Made by a program: the position numbers and the translations under genes. Below the pieces are notes generated by a model that was not told where the DNA came from, made no database searches, and saw nothing but the letters and a program-made list of their open reading frames with translations. Below, one piece after another: positions 32,659 through 40,359 of a stretch of DNA of 41,893 nucleotides. This DNA comes from Parasulfuritortus sp. (GTDB lineage Bacteria; Pseudomonadota; Gammaproteobacteria; Burkholderiales; Thiobacillaceae). Numbering within the stretch: the first letter of the stretch is position 1; every line of letters begins with the position of its first letter. The stretch is from positions 67,137 through 109,029 of the forward strand of contig JARLJM010000160.1 in assembly GCA_031291185.1 (NCBI GenBank). Reading direction: 5' to 3'.

Positions 32659-32934
32659 ATGACCATTGAACTCACCAAGGAAGACCGTCAACAGGCGATC
32701 GCATCCATCGAGCGCTACTTTCGGGAGCACATGGACGACGGAATCGGAAACGTGGCAGCAGCGGGTCTGCTTGGCTTTCTGCTCGATGAAATCGGGCCGA
32801 GCATTTACAACAAGGCCGTCACCGATGTGCAGGCGCGGCTCCAGGCGCGTGTCGCCGATCTTGACTTTGAAGTCCATGAAGATGAATTTGTCTATTGGAG
32901 AAAGTCCGAGAAGCGACGCCCGCCCAAGCCCTGA
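32659..32934 (+). CDS. DUF2164 family protein
   Basis: A 91-residue protein; the start MTIELTKEDRQQAIASIERY at 32659 matches the family start, so the upstream in-frame Met was not used. The sequence (FREHMDDGIGNVAAAGLLGF with FLLDEIGPSIYNKAV, then DVQARLQARVADLDFEV) is the DUF2164 pattern, a small helical bacterial family without known function. The C-terminus is basic and Pro-rich. It is monocistronic, between two dispersed repeat copies. Confidence 0.85.
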   Translation: MTIELTKEDRQQAIASIERYFREHMDDGIGNVAAAGLLGFLLDEIGPSIYNKAVTDVQARLQARVADLDFEVHEDEFVYWRKSEKRRPPKP

Positions 32935-32967
32935 GGCCATGGCCCAAGCAGTACATTCACATCCGTT

Positions 32968-33030
32968 GAGCAGTACTACACAATCAATAGCTATCAGGCT
33001 AGACTCCAAGGGGGCTACAGTCCGCCCCTT
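32968..33030 (+). repeat. Dispersed repeat with terminator-like hairpin
   Basis: GAGCAGTACTACACAATCAA, then TAGCTATCAGGCTAGACTCC and AAGGGGGCTACAGTCCG fits the repeat core. AAGGGGGC (33008-33015) can pair with GCCCCTT (33024-33030) with one bulged G, followed by a T/C-rich run, so the copy may end the DUF2164 transcript. Confidence 0.45.
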
Positions 33031-33114
33031 TGCCTTTCGCCCTTTTGTGCTGACACCAGGCCAACCGTGAGCGCTGGGGCGATTCGCGTGATGTGATAGA
33101 CCGCGTGCCCCCGC

Positions 33115-35100
33115 TCACTGAACCAGCAATACGGTAAACCCATCCCGCTGTTTTTCAGCAATGACCACATTGGATGTTTGCAGGAACTGGGCGAGTTGCT
33201 TGGTCGGCGTCGCAAAGTCCTGATCAGTCTTCGCCAGCGTGATGATGCCCGCAGGATGCGTGATGTCCTCGCGGGTCACCATGCCAAGCCACAGAGGTGT
33301 GGCGACCTCGCGCACCTTGCCGACGCTGTAGGCCGTGCGCCAAAGGCGGATCACCAGGCGCTGAGACGGGTCCAGTGGCCGATCAAACGTCAGCGCTGGC
33401 GCCGCGCCCTGATGTAACTTGGCCAGCACAGGCAGTTGGTCGGCAGGCGTGGAAGGAACCAACCACAACAGCGACGCACGTGATGCCCAGCGCGGCGGAG
33501 GCTGCCAGCCATCGGCCTTGAGCTGTTGCTCGATCCGATCTGCCGCACCCACCCATTGCACCGACAGCGGCTCCTCGTGGTCACCATCCATCTCGGTTCG
33601 GCGGCTGGGCAACTGTTGCCAACCCGCCGACCGCCAATCGGTCAGCAGGATGGCCGCGGCGGGGTGCGGTGCATAGCGGGCGACATCGGCGGCGCGTTGC
33701 GTAGCCACCGTGCCCGCCCCTGCCAACACCAACGCGCCCATCGCTGTGAGCGCAAGGGACCAAGCCGGTAAACGCTCGCCGCGCACATGTTGCGTGTAGG
33801 CAATGCTCAGCAGCGCTAGCCAGGTCGTACCCAAGCTTAGGCTGGCAAGCACGTCTGATAGCCAATGCGCCCCGAGGTACAGGCGCGAGAACGAAATGAG
33901 CCCGACCAAAGCTGCCGCCAATAGCCCAATGAGCCAGCGAATCGCGGAAGCCTTGTTGCGCGCAAGCAGAAAGGCCAGAAAGCCGTAGAGCACGATGCTG
34001 GAGGCGGCATGCCCGCTCGGAAAAGAGAACTGGTCTGCCCCGGTGTACATGGCGACAGGTCGCGCTCGCCCCAGCGTCATCTTCAGCACCCAGACCAGAC
34101 CCTGCGCAAAACCCACGGCGATCAACCAATAGGCCAGTGTGCGCCAGCACGACTTGAGCGCCAGCAGCACCGATACCGCTGCAATCACCGCCAGTGCCAC
34201 CGGCGCACTGCCCAGTTCGGTGGCGGTGATCATCAGCTGGTCTGCCCAGGCGCTGCGCAGGTGCTGCAAGGAGGTGAATACCAAGCGGTCGAACTGCACC
34301 AGCGCATCGTTCGACAGCACGTCCTGAAGAATGCCCAGAAACACCCAAGCGCCACTCAATAACAGCACGGACGCCACCAGCAACCCGAACGACTCTGCCC
34401 GCAGGGGGTCGAGCAGCGACAGGATGACGCGCGGCCAGACACCGGTTCTGGTGCGAGCCCAGGCCACAGAGCGGTCGCGCTGGCGGCTGACCAGCGGCCA
34501 GACACGGTGGCGAATCAGGCGCAATAGCACAGCGCCGAGTCCGACGATGAGCGACACGCCAAGCAACAGCATCAACAACCGGGAACTCACCGCACCCGCG
34601 AGCTGCAGCGAGGCACCGAAGAGCGCACCGGGCAGTAGGTGCGCGCCAGCCCACGCCACGGCGGACAAGAAGTTCACAACCATGAACCGTAGCACCGGCA
34701 TGTCGGACATGCCCGCCACCACCGGCACGATGGCCCGCACCGGCCCAATGAAGCGCCCCAGGAAGACGCTCTTGCCGCCATTTTCTGCGAAGTACGCTTG
34801 CCCACGCGCAAACAGCGCGGGGTACGCCTTCATCGGCCACAGGCTCAGAAGCCGGTCGTGGAAATGGCGGCCAAGCCAGTAGCTCATGCCGTCGCCCAGC
34901 GTGGCCCCCGTGACCACCACCAGCACAGTCCACCAAAGATCAATGACCTGCAGGCCAACCAGCACGCCGCCTAAGACTACCAACGAGCTACCCGGAATCA
35001 CCGTGCCGATGACAGCGGCCGCCTCCAGCAAGGCCGCAGCAAACATCACCCCCAACGCCAACGCGGGATGCTGTGACAGGGTGTCAATCAGTGCTTGCAA
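33115..35100 (-). CDS. DedA - PAP2 phosphatase - LssY C-terminal fusion membrane protein
   Basis: A 661-residue multi-domain membrane protein. Residues about 1-200 are a DedA/SNARE-associated domain (VIGTVIPGSSLVVLGGVLVG, VFLGRFIGPVRAIVPVVAG), which acts in lipid flipping and membrane homeostasis. Residues about 235-440 are a PAP2 phosphatase with the full motif set: KMTLGRARP, FPSGHAASS and SRLYLGAHWLSDV. Catalytic His and Arg residues are present, so phosphatase activity on lipid phosphates (undecaprenyl-pyrophosphate or phosphatidate type) is expected. Residues about 480-661 are an LssY_C-like periplasmic domain (DGWQPPPRWASRASLLWLVP). The three-domain combination is known from Legionella LssY relatives and various proteobacteria. 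Monocistronic. Confidence 0.9.
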   Translation of the reverse strand: MQALIDTLSQHPALALGVMFAAALLEAAAVIGTVIPGSSLVVLGGVLVGLQVIDLWWTVLVVVTGATLGDGMSYWLGRHFHDRLLSLWPMKAYPALFARGQAYFAENGGKSVFLGRFIGPVRAIVPVVAGMSDMPVLRFMVVNFLSAVAWAGAHLLPGALFGASLQLAGAVSSRLLMLLLGVSLIVGLGAVLLRLIRHRVWPLVSRQRDRSVAWARTRTGVWPRVILSLLDPLRAESFGLLVASVLLLSGAWVFLGILQDVLSNDALVQFDRLVFTSLQHLRSAWADQLMITATELGSAPVALAVIAAVSVLLALKSCWRTLAYWLIAVGFAQGLVWVLKMTLGRARPVAMYTGADQFSFPSGHAASSIVLYGFLAFLLARNKASAIRWLIGLLAAALVGLISFSRLYLGAHWLSDVLASLSLGTTWLALLSIAYTQHVRGERLPAWSLALTAMGALVLAGAGTVATQRAADVARYAPHPAAAILLTDWRSAGWQQLPSRRTEMDGDHEEPLSVQWVGAADRIEQQLKADGWQPPPRWASRASLLWLVPSTPADQLPVLAKLHQGAAPALTFDRPLDPSQRLVIRLWRTAYSVGKVREVATPLWLGMVTREDITHPAGIITLAKTDQDFATPTKQLAQFLQTSNVVIAEKQRDGFTVLLVQ

Positions 35101-35393
35101 TGGATATCTTGTATAGAGGGAGTGGTCCCGCTCATGTCATCAAAAAGCGCCATGGCAGCAGGCGAATGTCTGTAGCTTAGCCACTTTGCATTTTGACGTC
35201 TGCGCACTGACACAGACAACCTGGTCAAGACGGCTCACGATGCTGCGAGACTGGCGCTGCACATAGAAAACGGCGCAACACAAGATATTTGAAATGTCTC
35301 AAAATTATTTCGACGTACTCAGTTCGAGCTAAGTCTGCAATCCTATTCTCCAAATCACGCAAACATCTGCGTGTAACCAAACGGAGAAATATC
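35101..35393. other. Divergent intergenic region upstream of the CopK-like gene
   Basis: About 290 bp between the DedA-PAP2 start and the CopK-like start, AT-richer than the flanks. It must contain promoters for both. I see no repeat or operator that stands out. Confidence 0.3.
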
Positions 35394-35702
35394 ATGTCTA
35401 CCTTCACAAAATCTGCCCTCATCGCCACCGTCCTCGCCACGGCCAGCATCGTGGCCAGCGCGGCTATTGCCCCCACAGCGCGCATCGGCGCTTTCGGTGA
35501 GCAACTCGTCACGTTGCAAGGCGGCTCAACACTGCACATCTACAAAGACGGCCAGATGGCCGTGGAAAACGTCTATGGTCGCCCGACCGTCGTGGCGCCA
35601 GGTCAGCAACTGCATGAGAAGAACGGCACCACCATCGCCATGAACAGCGACGATATCGCTCGGCTGGAAATGGAGCAATTTCAACAGCTTCATGGCGGCT
35701 AA
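35394..35702 (+). CDS. CopK-like small periplasmic protein
   Basis: A 102-residue secreted protein; the start MSTFTKSALIATVLATASIV at 35394 follows GGAG by 8 nt and begins a signal peptide. The mature part, LQGGSTLHIYKDGQMAVENV, then YGRPTVVAPGQQLHEKNGTT and a C-terminal IARLEMEQFQQLH, resembles CopK of Cupriavidus metallidurans (DGSxVHVFKDGKMxMENxxG...DGTxIxM), a periplasmic copper-binding protein. Several of CopK's methionines are not kept, so copper binding is uncertain. A strong terminator follows. The adjacent two-component system may control it. Confidence 0.6.
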   Translation: MSTFTKSALIATVLATASIVASAAIAPTARIGAFGEQLVTLQGGSTLHIYKDGQMAVENVYGRPTVVAPGQQLHEKNGTTIAMNSDDIARLEMEQFQQLHGG

Positions 35703-35748
35703 GTCAGCATGCTGACCGACATGACAACGCCACTAGATGCCATGCCAC

Positions 35749-35789
35749 AACAAAGAACGCCATCCGGCCTCGCCATGGCGTTCTTTGTT
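35749..35789 (+). terminator. Strong hairpin terminator after the CopK-like gene
   Basis: AACAAAGAACGCCAT (35749-35763) and ATGGCGTTCTTTGTT (35775-35789) form a perfect 15-bp stem with an 11-nt loop, 47 bp after the CopK-like stop. T-rich distal arm. It separates that gene from the two-component operon. Confidence 0.85.
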
Positions 35790-35918
35790 CCATCGGCCAA
35801 AATAGCATGTGCAACGCGTCGCTTGGCGCGCCACGACGCGGTGAACGACTTGGCGTTGTCGATGGGTTCTCGTATCGATGCCTATCACACCGTCACTCAA
35901 GAAAATCGGAGTTAGCGT

Positions 35919-36575
35919 ATGCGCGTTTTGCTGGTTGAAGATGACCGGATGATTGGCGAGGCGGTTGCTCAGGCGCTCAAGGACTCCAGTTATGCTGTTG
36001 ATTGGGTGCGAGATGGTCAGACCGCGTTGAACACCTTGGCGACCCAGGTGTATGACCTGATGCTGCTGGACCTGGGTCTGCCCAAACGAGACGGTCTGGA
36101 AGTTTTGCGTGGCGTACGCGGCAAAAACAACCCGGTGCCAGTGCTGGTTATCACCGCGCGCGATACCCTGGATGACCGCATCCGCGGATTGGACAATGGC
36201 GCTGATGACTACATTCTCAAACCCTTCGAGATGACCGAGTTGCTGGCACGCATGCGCGCGGTGACGCGGCGCAAGGGCGGCGTTGCCGGACCGGTTCTGT
36301 CCAATGGCGTGATCACCCTGGACCCCGCCACGCGGGAGGTCAACCTGAATGGCGAGACCATTGCACTGTCCGGCAGGGAGTTTTCATTGCTGATGGCCTT
36401 GATGGTTCGCCCAGGGGCTATCCTGTCTCGATCCGACCTTGAGGACCGGATTTACGGCTGGAACGAAGAAGTTGAAAGCAATGCGGTGGAATTTCTGATC
36501 CACGCGCTACGTAAGAAGCTGGGGGCTAAAGCCATCCAGAACGTGAGGGGCATGGGATGGATGGTGTCAAAGTAA
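35919..36575 (+). CDS. OmpR/PhoB-family response regulator (QseB-like)
   Basis: A 218-residue regulator with GGAG 7 nt before ATG 35919. The receiver domain (1-115) has Asp8/Asp9, the phospho-acceptor Asp51 in YDLMLLDLGLPKRDG, and the switch Lys in ILKPFEM. The winged-helix DNA-binding domain (about 125-218) includes LDPATREVNLNGETIALSGR and the recognition segment EVESNAVEFLIHALRKKLG. The sequence is close to the QseB/PmrA/TctD group. The kinase gene overlaps its last 19 bp, so the two are translated together. Confidence 0.93.
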   Translation: MRVLLVEDDRMIGEAVAQALKDSSYAVDWVRDGQTALNTLATQVYDLMLLDLGLPKRDGLEVLRGVRGKNNPVPVLVITARDTLDDRIRGLDNGADDYILKPFEMTELLARMRAVTRRKGGVAGPVLSNGVITLDPATREVNLNGETIALSGREFSLLMALMVRPGAILSRSDLEDRIYGWNEEVESNAVEFLIHALRKKLGAKAIQNVRGMGWMVSK

Positions 36576-37930
36576 TCAACGGGCAATCGCTTCAGGTCAG
36601 GCTCTCTGGCTGGATCACAGCGGCCATTTTGGGCATCGCCTTGGCCGCAGGGGCATTTTCTTTTGCCACAGCGTTTCAGGAAATCAACGACATGCAGGAT
36701 GACCAGCTGCATCAGATCGCGATTCTGGTCAATGGACGCCATGTGCAAGTGTCAACGGCGACCGAGGCTGCCATGGCCTCTCAGGTTGACCCCGACGCGC
36801 GGGTCATTTTGCAGGTGCTTCAAAGTCCGGGGGCTTTGGACGCAAAGCCCTATCCCGCCGCGCTGAACTTGCCAGTTGATTTGCCCAATGGCTTGCAGAC
36901 GGTGACGCTCAAGGGCGGAACGTGGCGGCTTCTGGTGCGTCAACTGGACAGCGGTGTGCGAATTGCCATCGGACAACAGACATCGGTGCGCAATGTCATC
37001 GCCCGCAACAGCGCACTGCGAACAGTGCTGCCATTTTTCGCCCTGATTCTCGTCCTTCTCCTCTTTGTGAATGTACTGATACGCCGAATGTTCAAGCCCA
37101 TGACGCAACTCGCACAGGACCTGGACCAGCGCGATGAACAGGATTTGCGGGCCCTCAACGCCGATCACGTGCCATCGGAGGTGCGTCCCTTTCTGGTGGC
37201 CATCAATCGGCTGCTGTCGCGGGTGGCTCAGTCTATGGCGTTGCAGCGACGATTTTTGGCCGATGCTGCGCATGAGCTTCGCTCACCAATGACAGCCTTG
37301 TCCCTGCAATCAGAACGACTGGCGGCGATTGAGCTGCCTGCACAGGCGCGCGAACGTGTCGACGCCTTGCAATCGGGTCTGCAACGGTCACGCCAGTTGC
37401 TTGACCAACTGCTAGCGCTGGCACGAGCACAGGACGCGGACACGTCATCAGAAGGCGTGGTGTCGGTGCGTCGCGTTTGCCACCGGGTGCTGGAAGACCT
37501 GATGCCGCTGGCTCAAGTCAAGGAGATTGATCTGGGCATGGTGCTCAGCGAGGCAAGCGGCGATGCCAGCGCCATTGCCACCGAGATCGACCTGTACATC
37601 ATGATCAAAAACTTGGTGGACAACGCGATTCGCTATACCCCTAAGGGGGGCCAGGTGGATGTATCGATCAGCCAGCGCGAAGACAAAACGGTTTTGCAGG
37701 TCGCCGACTCCGGGCCAGGCATTGCCGAAGAGGACTGTCAGCGCGTGTTTGATCCGTTCTACCGGGTGATGGGCCATGAAGAAATCGGCTCGGGTCTGGG
37801 CTTGTCGATCGTGAAGACCATCGCCGACCGCCTTGGCGCCCAAGTGACCCTTGGGTACACGAATGCGCCGGAGCAGTCGGGATTGCAGGTGACCGTGGCG
37901 TTCCCGCCCGCGCCTACCAGCGCTCCTTGA
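36557..37930 (+). CDS. Sensor histidine kinase (QseC-like)
   Basis: A 457-residue inner-membrane kinase starting inside the response regulator gene (ATG 36557). Two transmembrane helices (about 17-40 and 152-175) enclose a periplasmic sensor region of about 110 residues (FQEINDMQDDQLHQIAILVN), as in QseC. A short HAMP-like linker is followed by the dimerisation domain with phospho-accepting His239 in DAAHELRSPMTAL, and by the ATPase domain (N box LVDNAIRYTPKGG, G1 DSGPGIAEED, G2 GSGLGLSIVKTIA). The 3' end overlaps the convergent cytochrome b561 gene by 17 bp. The stimulus is unknown; the CopK-like gene upstream suggests a metal or redox signal. Confidence 0.93.
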   Translation: MDGVKVINGQSLQVRLSGWITAAILGIALAAGAFSFATAFQEINDMQDDQLHQIAILVNGRHVQVSTATEAAMASQVDPDARVILQVLQSPGALDAKPYPAALNLPVDLPNGLQTVTLKGGTWRLLVRQLDSGVRIAIGQQTSVRNVIARNSALRTVLPFFALILVLLLFVNVLIRRMFKPMTQLAQDLDQRDEQDLRALNADHVPSEVRPFLVAINRLLSRVAQSMALQRRFLADAAHELRSPMTALSLQSERLAAIELPAQARERVDALQSGLQRSRQLLDQLLALARAQDADTSSEGVVSVRRVCHRVLEDLMPLAQVKEIDLGMVLSEASGDASAIATEIDLYIMIKNLVDNAIRYTPKGGQVDVSISQREDKTVLQVADSGPGIAEEDCQRVFDPFYRVMGHEEIGSGLGLSIVKTIADRLGAQVTLGYTNAPEQSGLQVTVAFPPAPTSAP

Positions 37931-38450
37931 CCCCAGTGACCATGGCTTTGATCAAGCGCGTGCGCTCCATACGCCCCATGACAATCGCGGCCAGAGCGTG
38001 CAATGTAGCCATACCAATCAGCACGTTGCCGATGGCCTCGTGAAGATTTTGCAGCCACTCTTCGCCCCAATAGGCATCAAGCGTTTGCATCCAGCCAGTG
38101 GTCCCCAGCGCCAGGACAGTGGCCATCAAGGCCAGCATCATCAGGGCGCCCACCGGGTTGTGTCCCAGGATGGCCACGTGTTGTCCAGACTTCACCTGGC
38201 GCACATGTTCCGCCAGACGACTGGGCGTGGGAAAGAAGTCAGCAAACCGGGCATGACGGGAGCCGATGAACCCCCAGACGATGCGCGCCACCACCAGCGT
38301 TACCGCTAGGTAGCCCGAGACCTGATGCAAGGTTTTGCCGTCAGGCATGACAAAGTAATTGAAGGTCACGCACGAAACAAGTGACCAGTGAAATACCCGC
38401 ACAAAGCGGTCCCACACGGGTTGGGCGTTGAGGCTGTCTACCTGTTCCAT
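37914..38450 (-). CDS. Cytochrome b561-type membrane protein
   Basis: A 178-residue four-helix membrane protein. PVWDRFVRVFHWSLVSCVTF carries the first heme-ligand His in helix 1; LHQVSGYLAVTLVVARIVWG, LHEAIGNVLIGMATLHALAA and MGRMERTRLIKAMVTG follow. This is the Ni,Fe-hydrogenase/cytochrome b561 (Cytb_N) family with paired histidines for two b hemes, which passes electrons between quinones and periplasmic partners. A PepSY-domain gene lies 23 bp upstream in the same operon, a common pairing. The 3' end overlaps the histidine kinase gene on the other strand. Confidence 0.9.
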   Translation of the reverse strand: MEQVDSLNAQPVWDRFVRVFHWSLVSCVTFNYFVMPDGKTLHQVSGYLAVTLVVARIVWGFIGSRHARFADFFPTPSRLAEHVRQVKSGQHVAILGHNPVGALMMLALMATVLALGTTGWMQTLDAYWGEEWLQNLHEAIGNVLIGMATLHALAAIVMGRMERTRLIKAMVTGVKERW

Positions 38451-38473
38451 GATGAATACGTTAACCCTTGTGA

Positions 38474-38722
38474 CTATTTCGCCAGATCACCGGTGACGGG
38501 ATCAAATGACATTTCGACGCGCTTGCCAGCTTTGTTATGGCCATAAATTTCATAGCAGCCATTGGTGACCTTGAGAGTCTTGATCTTGTAGCCCTGCGTT
38601 TCCATGTTTTGCTTGAAGCTGGCTTGCGTCATCCACTTGTCTTTGGGTGCATGGCAGGTGGGTTCGGCCAAGGCGGCAGTGGACATGGCAACGATGACGG
38701 GCAGAAGCAAGAGTGATTTCAT
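38474..38722 (-). CDS. PepSY-domain small periplasmic protein
   Basis: An 82-residue secreted protein. ATG 38722 (MKSLLLLPVIVAMSTAALA-E) gives a clean signal peptide; ATG 38740 (MKERLL) six codons upstream is also possible. The mature part (PTCHAPKDKWMTQASFKQNM, GYKIKTLKVTNGCYEIYGHN, VEMSFDPVTGDLAK) is a PepSY-type domain with two cysteines that could pair. PepSY proteins next to cytochrome b561 are frequent in Burkholderiales and are thought to support a periplasmic redox system. The two genes are probably co-transcribed and are good candidate targets of the adjacent two-component system. Confidence 0.82.
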   Translation of the reverse strand: MKSLLLLPVIVAMSTAALAEPTCHAPKDKWMTQASFKQNMETQGYKIKTLKVTNGCYEIYGHNKAGKRVEMSFDPVTGDLAK

Positions 38723-38755
38723 GAGTAAACGTTCTTTCATTGAAGGTGTTCCCAA

Positions 38756-39036
38756 CGGGTGTTGGTGTTTGTATTGTTGCGGTGCAATATTAAGAAAGGC
38801 TTAACCATCCGGCACCGTTACATCCTGTGACACGCAGCTGAGCCAAAGTGCCACCCATCCCATGCTGGCGAGCACTGCGGGAACTTGCGCGAGGAAGCCT
38901 CAAGTCGAAGGGGCAACCGATGGCAGGTTGGTTCCTGACATCGGTTGCCCCGAAATACTCGCTCCAGACCAGTCAGTCACCCCATTAGCCTGGTCGTCAG
39001 CAATTTGGCGCCGATTGCGCGAATAGCAGAAACCAT
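38756..39036. other. Intergenic region with a long inverted repeat
   Basis: No gene. GGGGCAACCGATG (38910-38922) and CATCGGTTGCCCC (38939-38951) form a perfect 13-bp inverted repeat with a 16-nt loop, without a T-tract on either side. It could be a terminator-like or protein-binding structure, or a small mobile-element trace. Confidence 0.5.
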
Positions 39037-39068
39037 CCCACGGTCTGGCATCGCTGCCACACCGTGGG
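39037..39068 (-). terminator. Terminator-like hairpin after the TsdA-like gene
   Basis: On the minus strand: CCCACGGT-g-TGGCA-gcga-TGCCA-g-ACCGTGGG, a 13-bp stem with one G-G mismatch and a GCGA (GNRA) tetraloop, 14 bp after the TsdA-like stop. Only a weak T-rich stretch follows, so it may act as an mRNA-stabilising end rather than an intrinsic terminator. Confidence 0.6.
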
Positions 39069-39081
39069 TAACTAGTCTTAC

Positions 39082-40182
39082 TTACTTAGATGAGGCCTGG
39101 GGGCTCGAATTGCCTTTCGCCTCTTTCTCCTTTTTGGCCTTTTCCCGCGCAGCAGCATCTTCGGCGCGAATCACATCAAAAGGGCCATACTTGTGCTGTG
39201 TCTCGCTGAACGAATCGACGTAGGGACCCCACGGAAAATCTTCGGGTTTGTCATACGGGTTGGAGAAGTCCTTTGCCACCTCGCCCTCCCTCGGCTGGCG
39301 GGGGTGCGAGATGACGAAACCGGCGACGTCATAGGCATCGTCCTTGGATAGCGCTGGACGATCCCATGTCGCTTGGCCGAAAGGCATGTTCACATAAACA
39401 TATTGGAAGGTCGACAAGATGCGAAACATCGATGCCGACTCGCTGGTCGCGTCCGGCCCCCAAAGCGGCGGAAATGTGTAGCCTTTGGTGTCGCCCACCA
39501 TGCCGACGCGCTGACCACGGCCTTCGGCACCGTGGCAGACAACACACTGAGTCTTATAGACTTCCTCGCCGCGTACTAGGTTGGCGGCTCTTTTCGGTTC
39601 TTCAACAACCATTTCCTTTTCGCCAATGATCTTGGCTCCCTTGGGCACACCGCGCGAGAGGTATTCGACATAGGCAAGGAGTGCCTTCATTTCCTTCGAA
39701 TCGTCAGGAATTTCGCGTCCGGACAAGCTATGCGTAAAGCACAGATTGATTCTGTTTTCGAGAGAAACCATTTTGCCAAATCGCGGCTGGAACTGGGGAT
39801 ACACACTGTATGTGCCAATCAATGGGGCGGCATACGGCAAAGTCGCCGCAGCGCGATGGCAACTGCCGCATGCCATGTTCGTGCCAGCGTAGCGTTTTGT
39901 GCGATCAGCCACCTCTGGGCCAAGGTATTCCGACGTGTGTGTGAATATCGCCTGCCCCATCTTGATCAAGCTGCTCTGCTCGTTGTCCGGTAATTTCGAA
40001 AGGTCTGTGTCGGGGGTCGGCCAGGTGCGGAGATCCACGACCGGACGATCTGCCGCAGGCGCGGCGCAAGCCACTCCCCACCCGACGGCGGTTACCAGTG
40101 CCATCACCATGCCCCCCGCCATGACGCCCGCCTCTTTCTTTTTCATTTGTGAAAGTGCTTTGTGCATGCAATTTTTTCCCAT
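39082..40182 (-). CDS. TsdA-like diheme cytochrome c (thiosulfate dehydrogenase/tetrathionate reductase family)
   Basis: A 366-residue exported protein. ATG 40182 (MGKNCMHKALSQMKKKEAGV) has AGGAG 9 nt upstream; a basic then hydrophobic segment ends near ACAAPA. It has two c-type heme sites, CGSCH at 105-109 and CVVCH at 213-217. Between them, ENRINLCFTHSLSGREIPDD with Cys148, then MKALLAYVEYLSRGVPKG, matches the TsdA family region in which a Cys ligates the active-site heme. TsdA oxidises two thiosulfates to tetrathionate or works in reverse. The Lys-rich tail (AREKAKKEKEAKGNSS) is unusual. A FixJ-type regulator and a sensor kinase lie upstream on the same strand. Assignment at family level is good; reaction direction is unknown. 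Confidence 0.78.
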   Translation of the reverse strand: MGKNCMHKALSQMKKKEAGVMAGGMVMALVTAVGWGVACAAPAADRPVVDLRTWPTPDTDLSKLPDNEQSSLIKMGQAIFTHTSEYLGPEVADRTKRYAGTNMACGSCHRAAATLPYAAPLIGTYSVYPQFQPRFGKMVSLENRINLCFTHSLSGREIPDDSKEMKALLAYVEYLSRGVPKGAKIIGEKEMVVEEPKRAANLVRGEEVYKTQCVVCHGAEGRGQRVGMVGDTKGYTFPPLWGPDATSESASMFRILSTFQYVYVNMPFGQATWDRPALSKDDAYDVAGFVISHPRQPREGEVAKDFSNPYDKPEDFPWGPYVDSFSETQHKYGPFDVIRAEDAAAREKAKKEKEAKGNSSPQASSK

Positions 40183-40331
40183 GGCTTTTTCTCCTGTGAA
40201 TGAGCGGCATAGCCGCATACGTTGAAAACTTGAAACCGTTTGCGACACCACGCGTACTTACTGAATGGCACGAAACGAATTGACTGATTCAAGTATCAAG
40301 AAACCGGACCCATTTGCCTATCAGGTCATCG

Positions 40332-40359
40332 GATTAGGGCGCTAATCGAAACCGATTAG
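40332..40359. promoter_or_regulatory. Three phased GATTAG half-sites
   Basis: GATTAG (40332-40337), CTAATCG (40342-40348) and CGATTAG (40353-40359) lie 10-11 bp apart, about one helical turn each. Neighbouring arms are inverted, so the middle one can pair with either side. The last arm overlaps the response regulator stop. The site lies 150-177 bp upstream of the TsdA-like start and could bind the FixJ-type regulator, or act in RNA as two competing hairpins. Confidence 0.45.

Noticed and set aside
33581..34936. A 451-codon minus-strand frame
   Set aside because: It lies in another frame inside the DedA-PAP2-LssY gene, whose domains are all recognised; the composition is Arg/Ala/Gly-rich without motifs.
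35709..35915. A 68-codon frame between the CopK-like gene and the response regulator gene
   Set aside because: It contains the whole 15-bp-stem terminator hairpin and has no protein features.
40265..40300. Possible FNR box near TTGATACTTGAATCA (minus strand) upstream of the TsdA-like gene
   Set aside because: The right half-site is one base out of register with TTGAT-N4-ATCAA, so it was not called.
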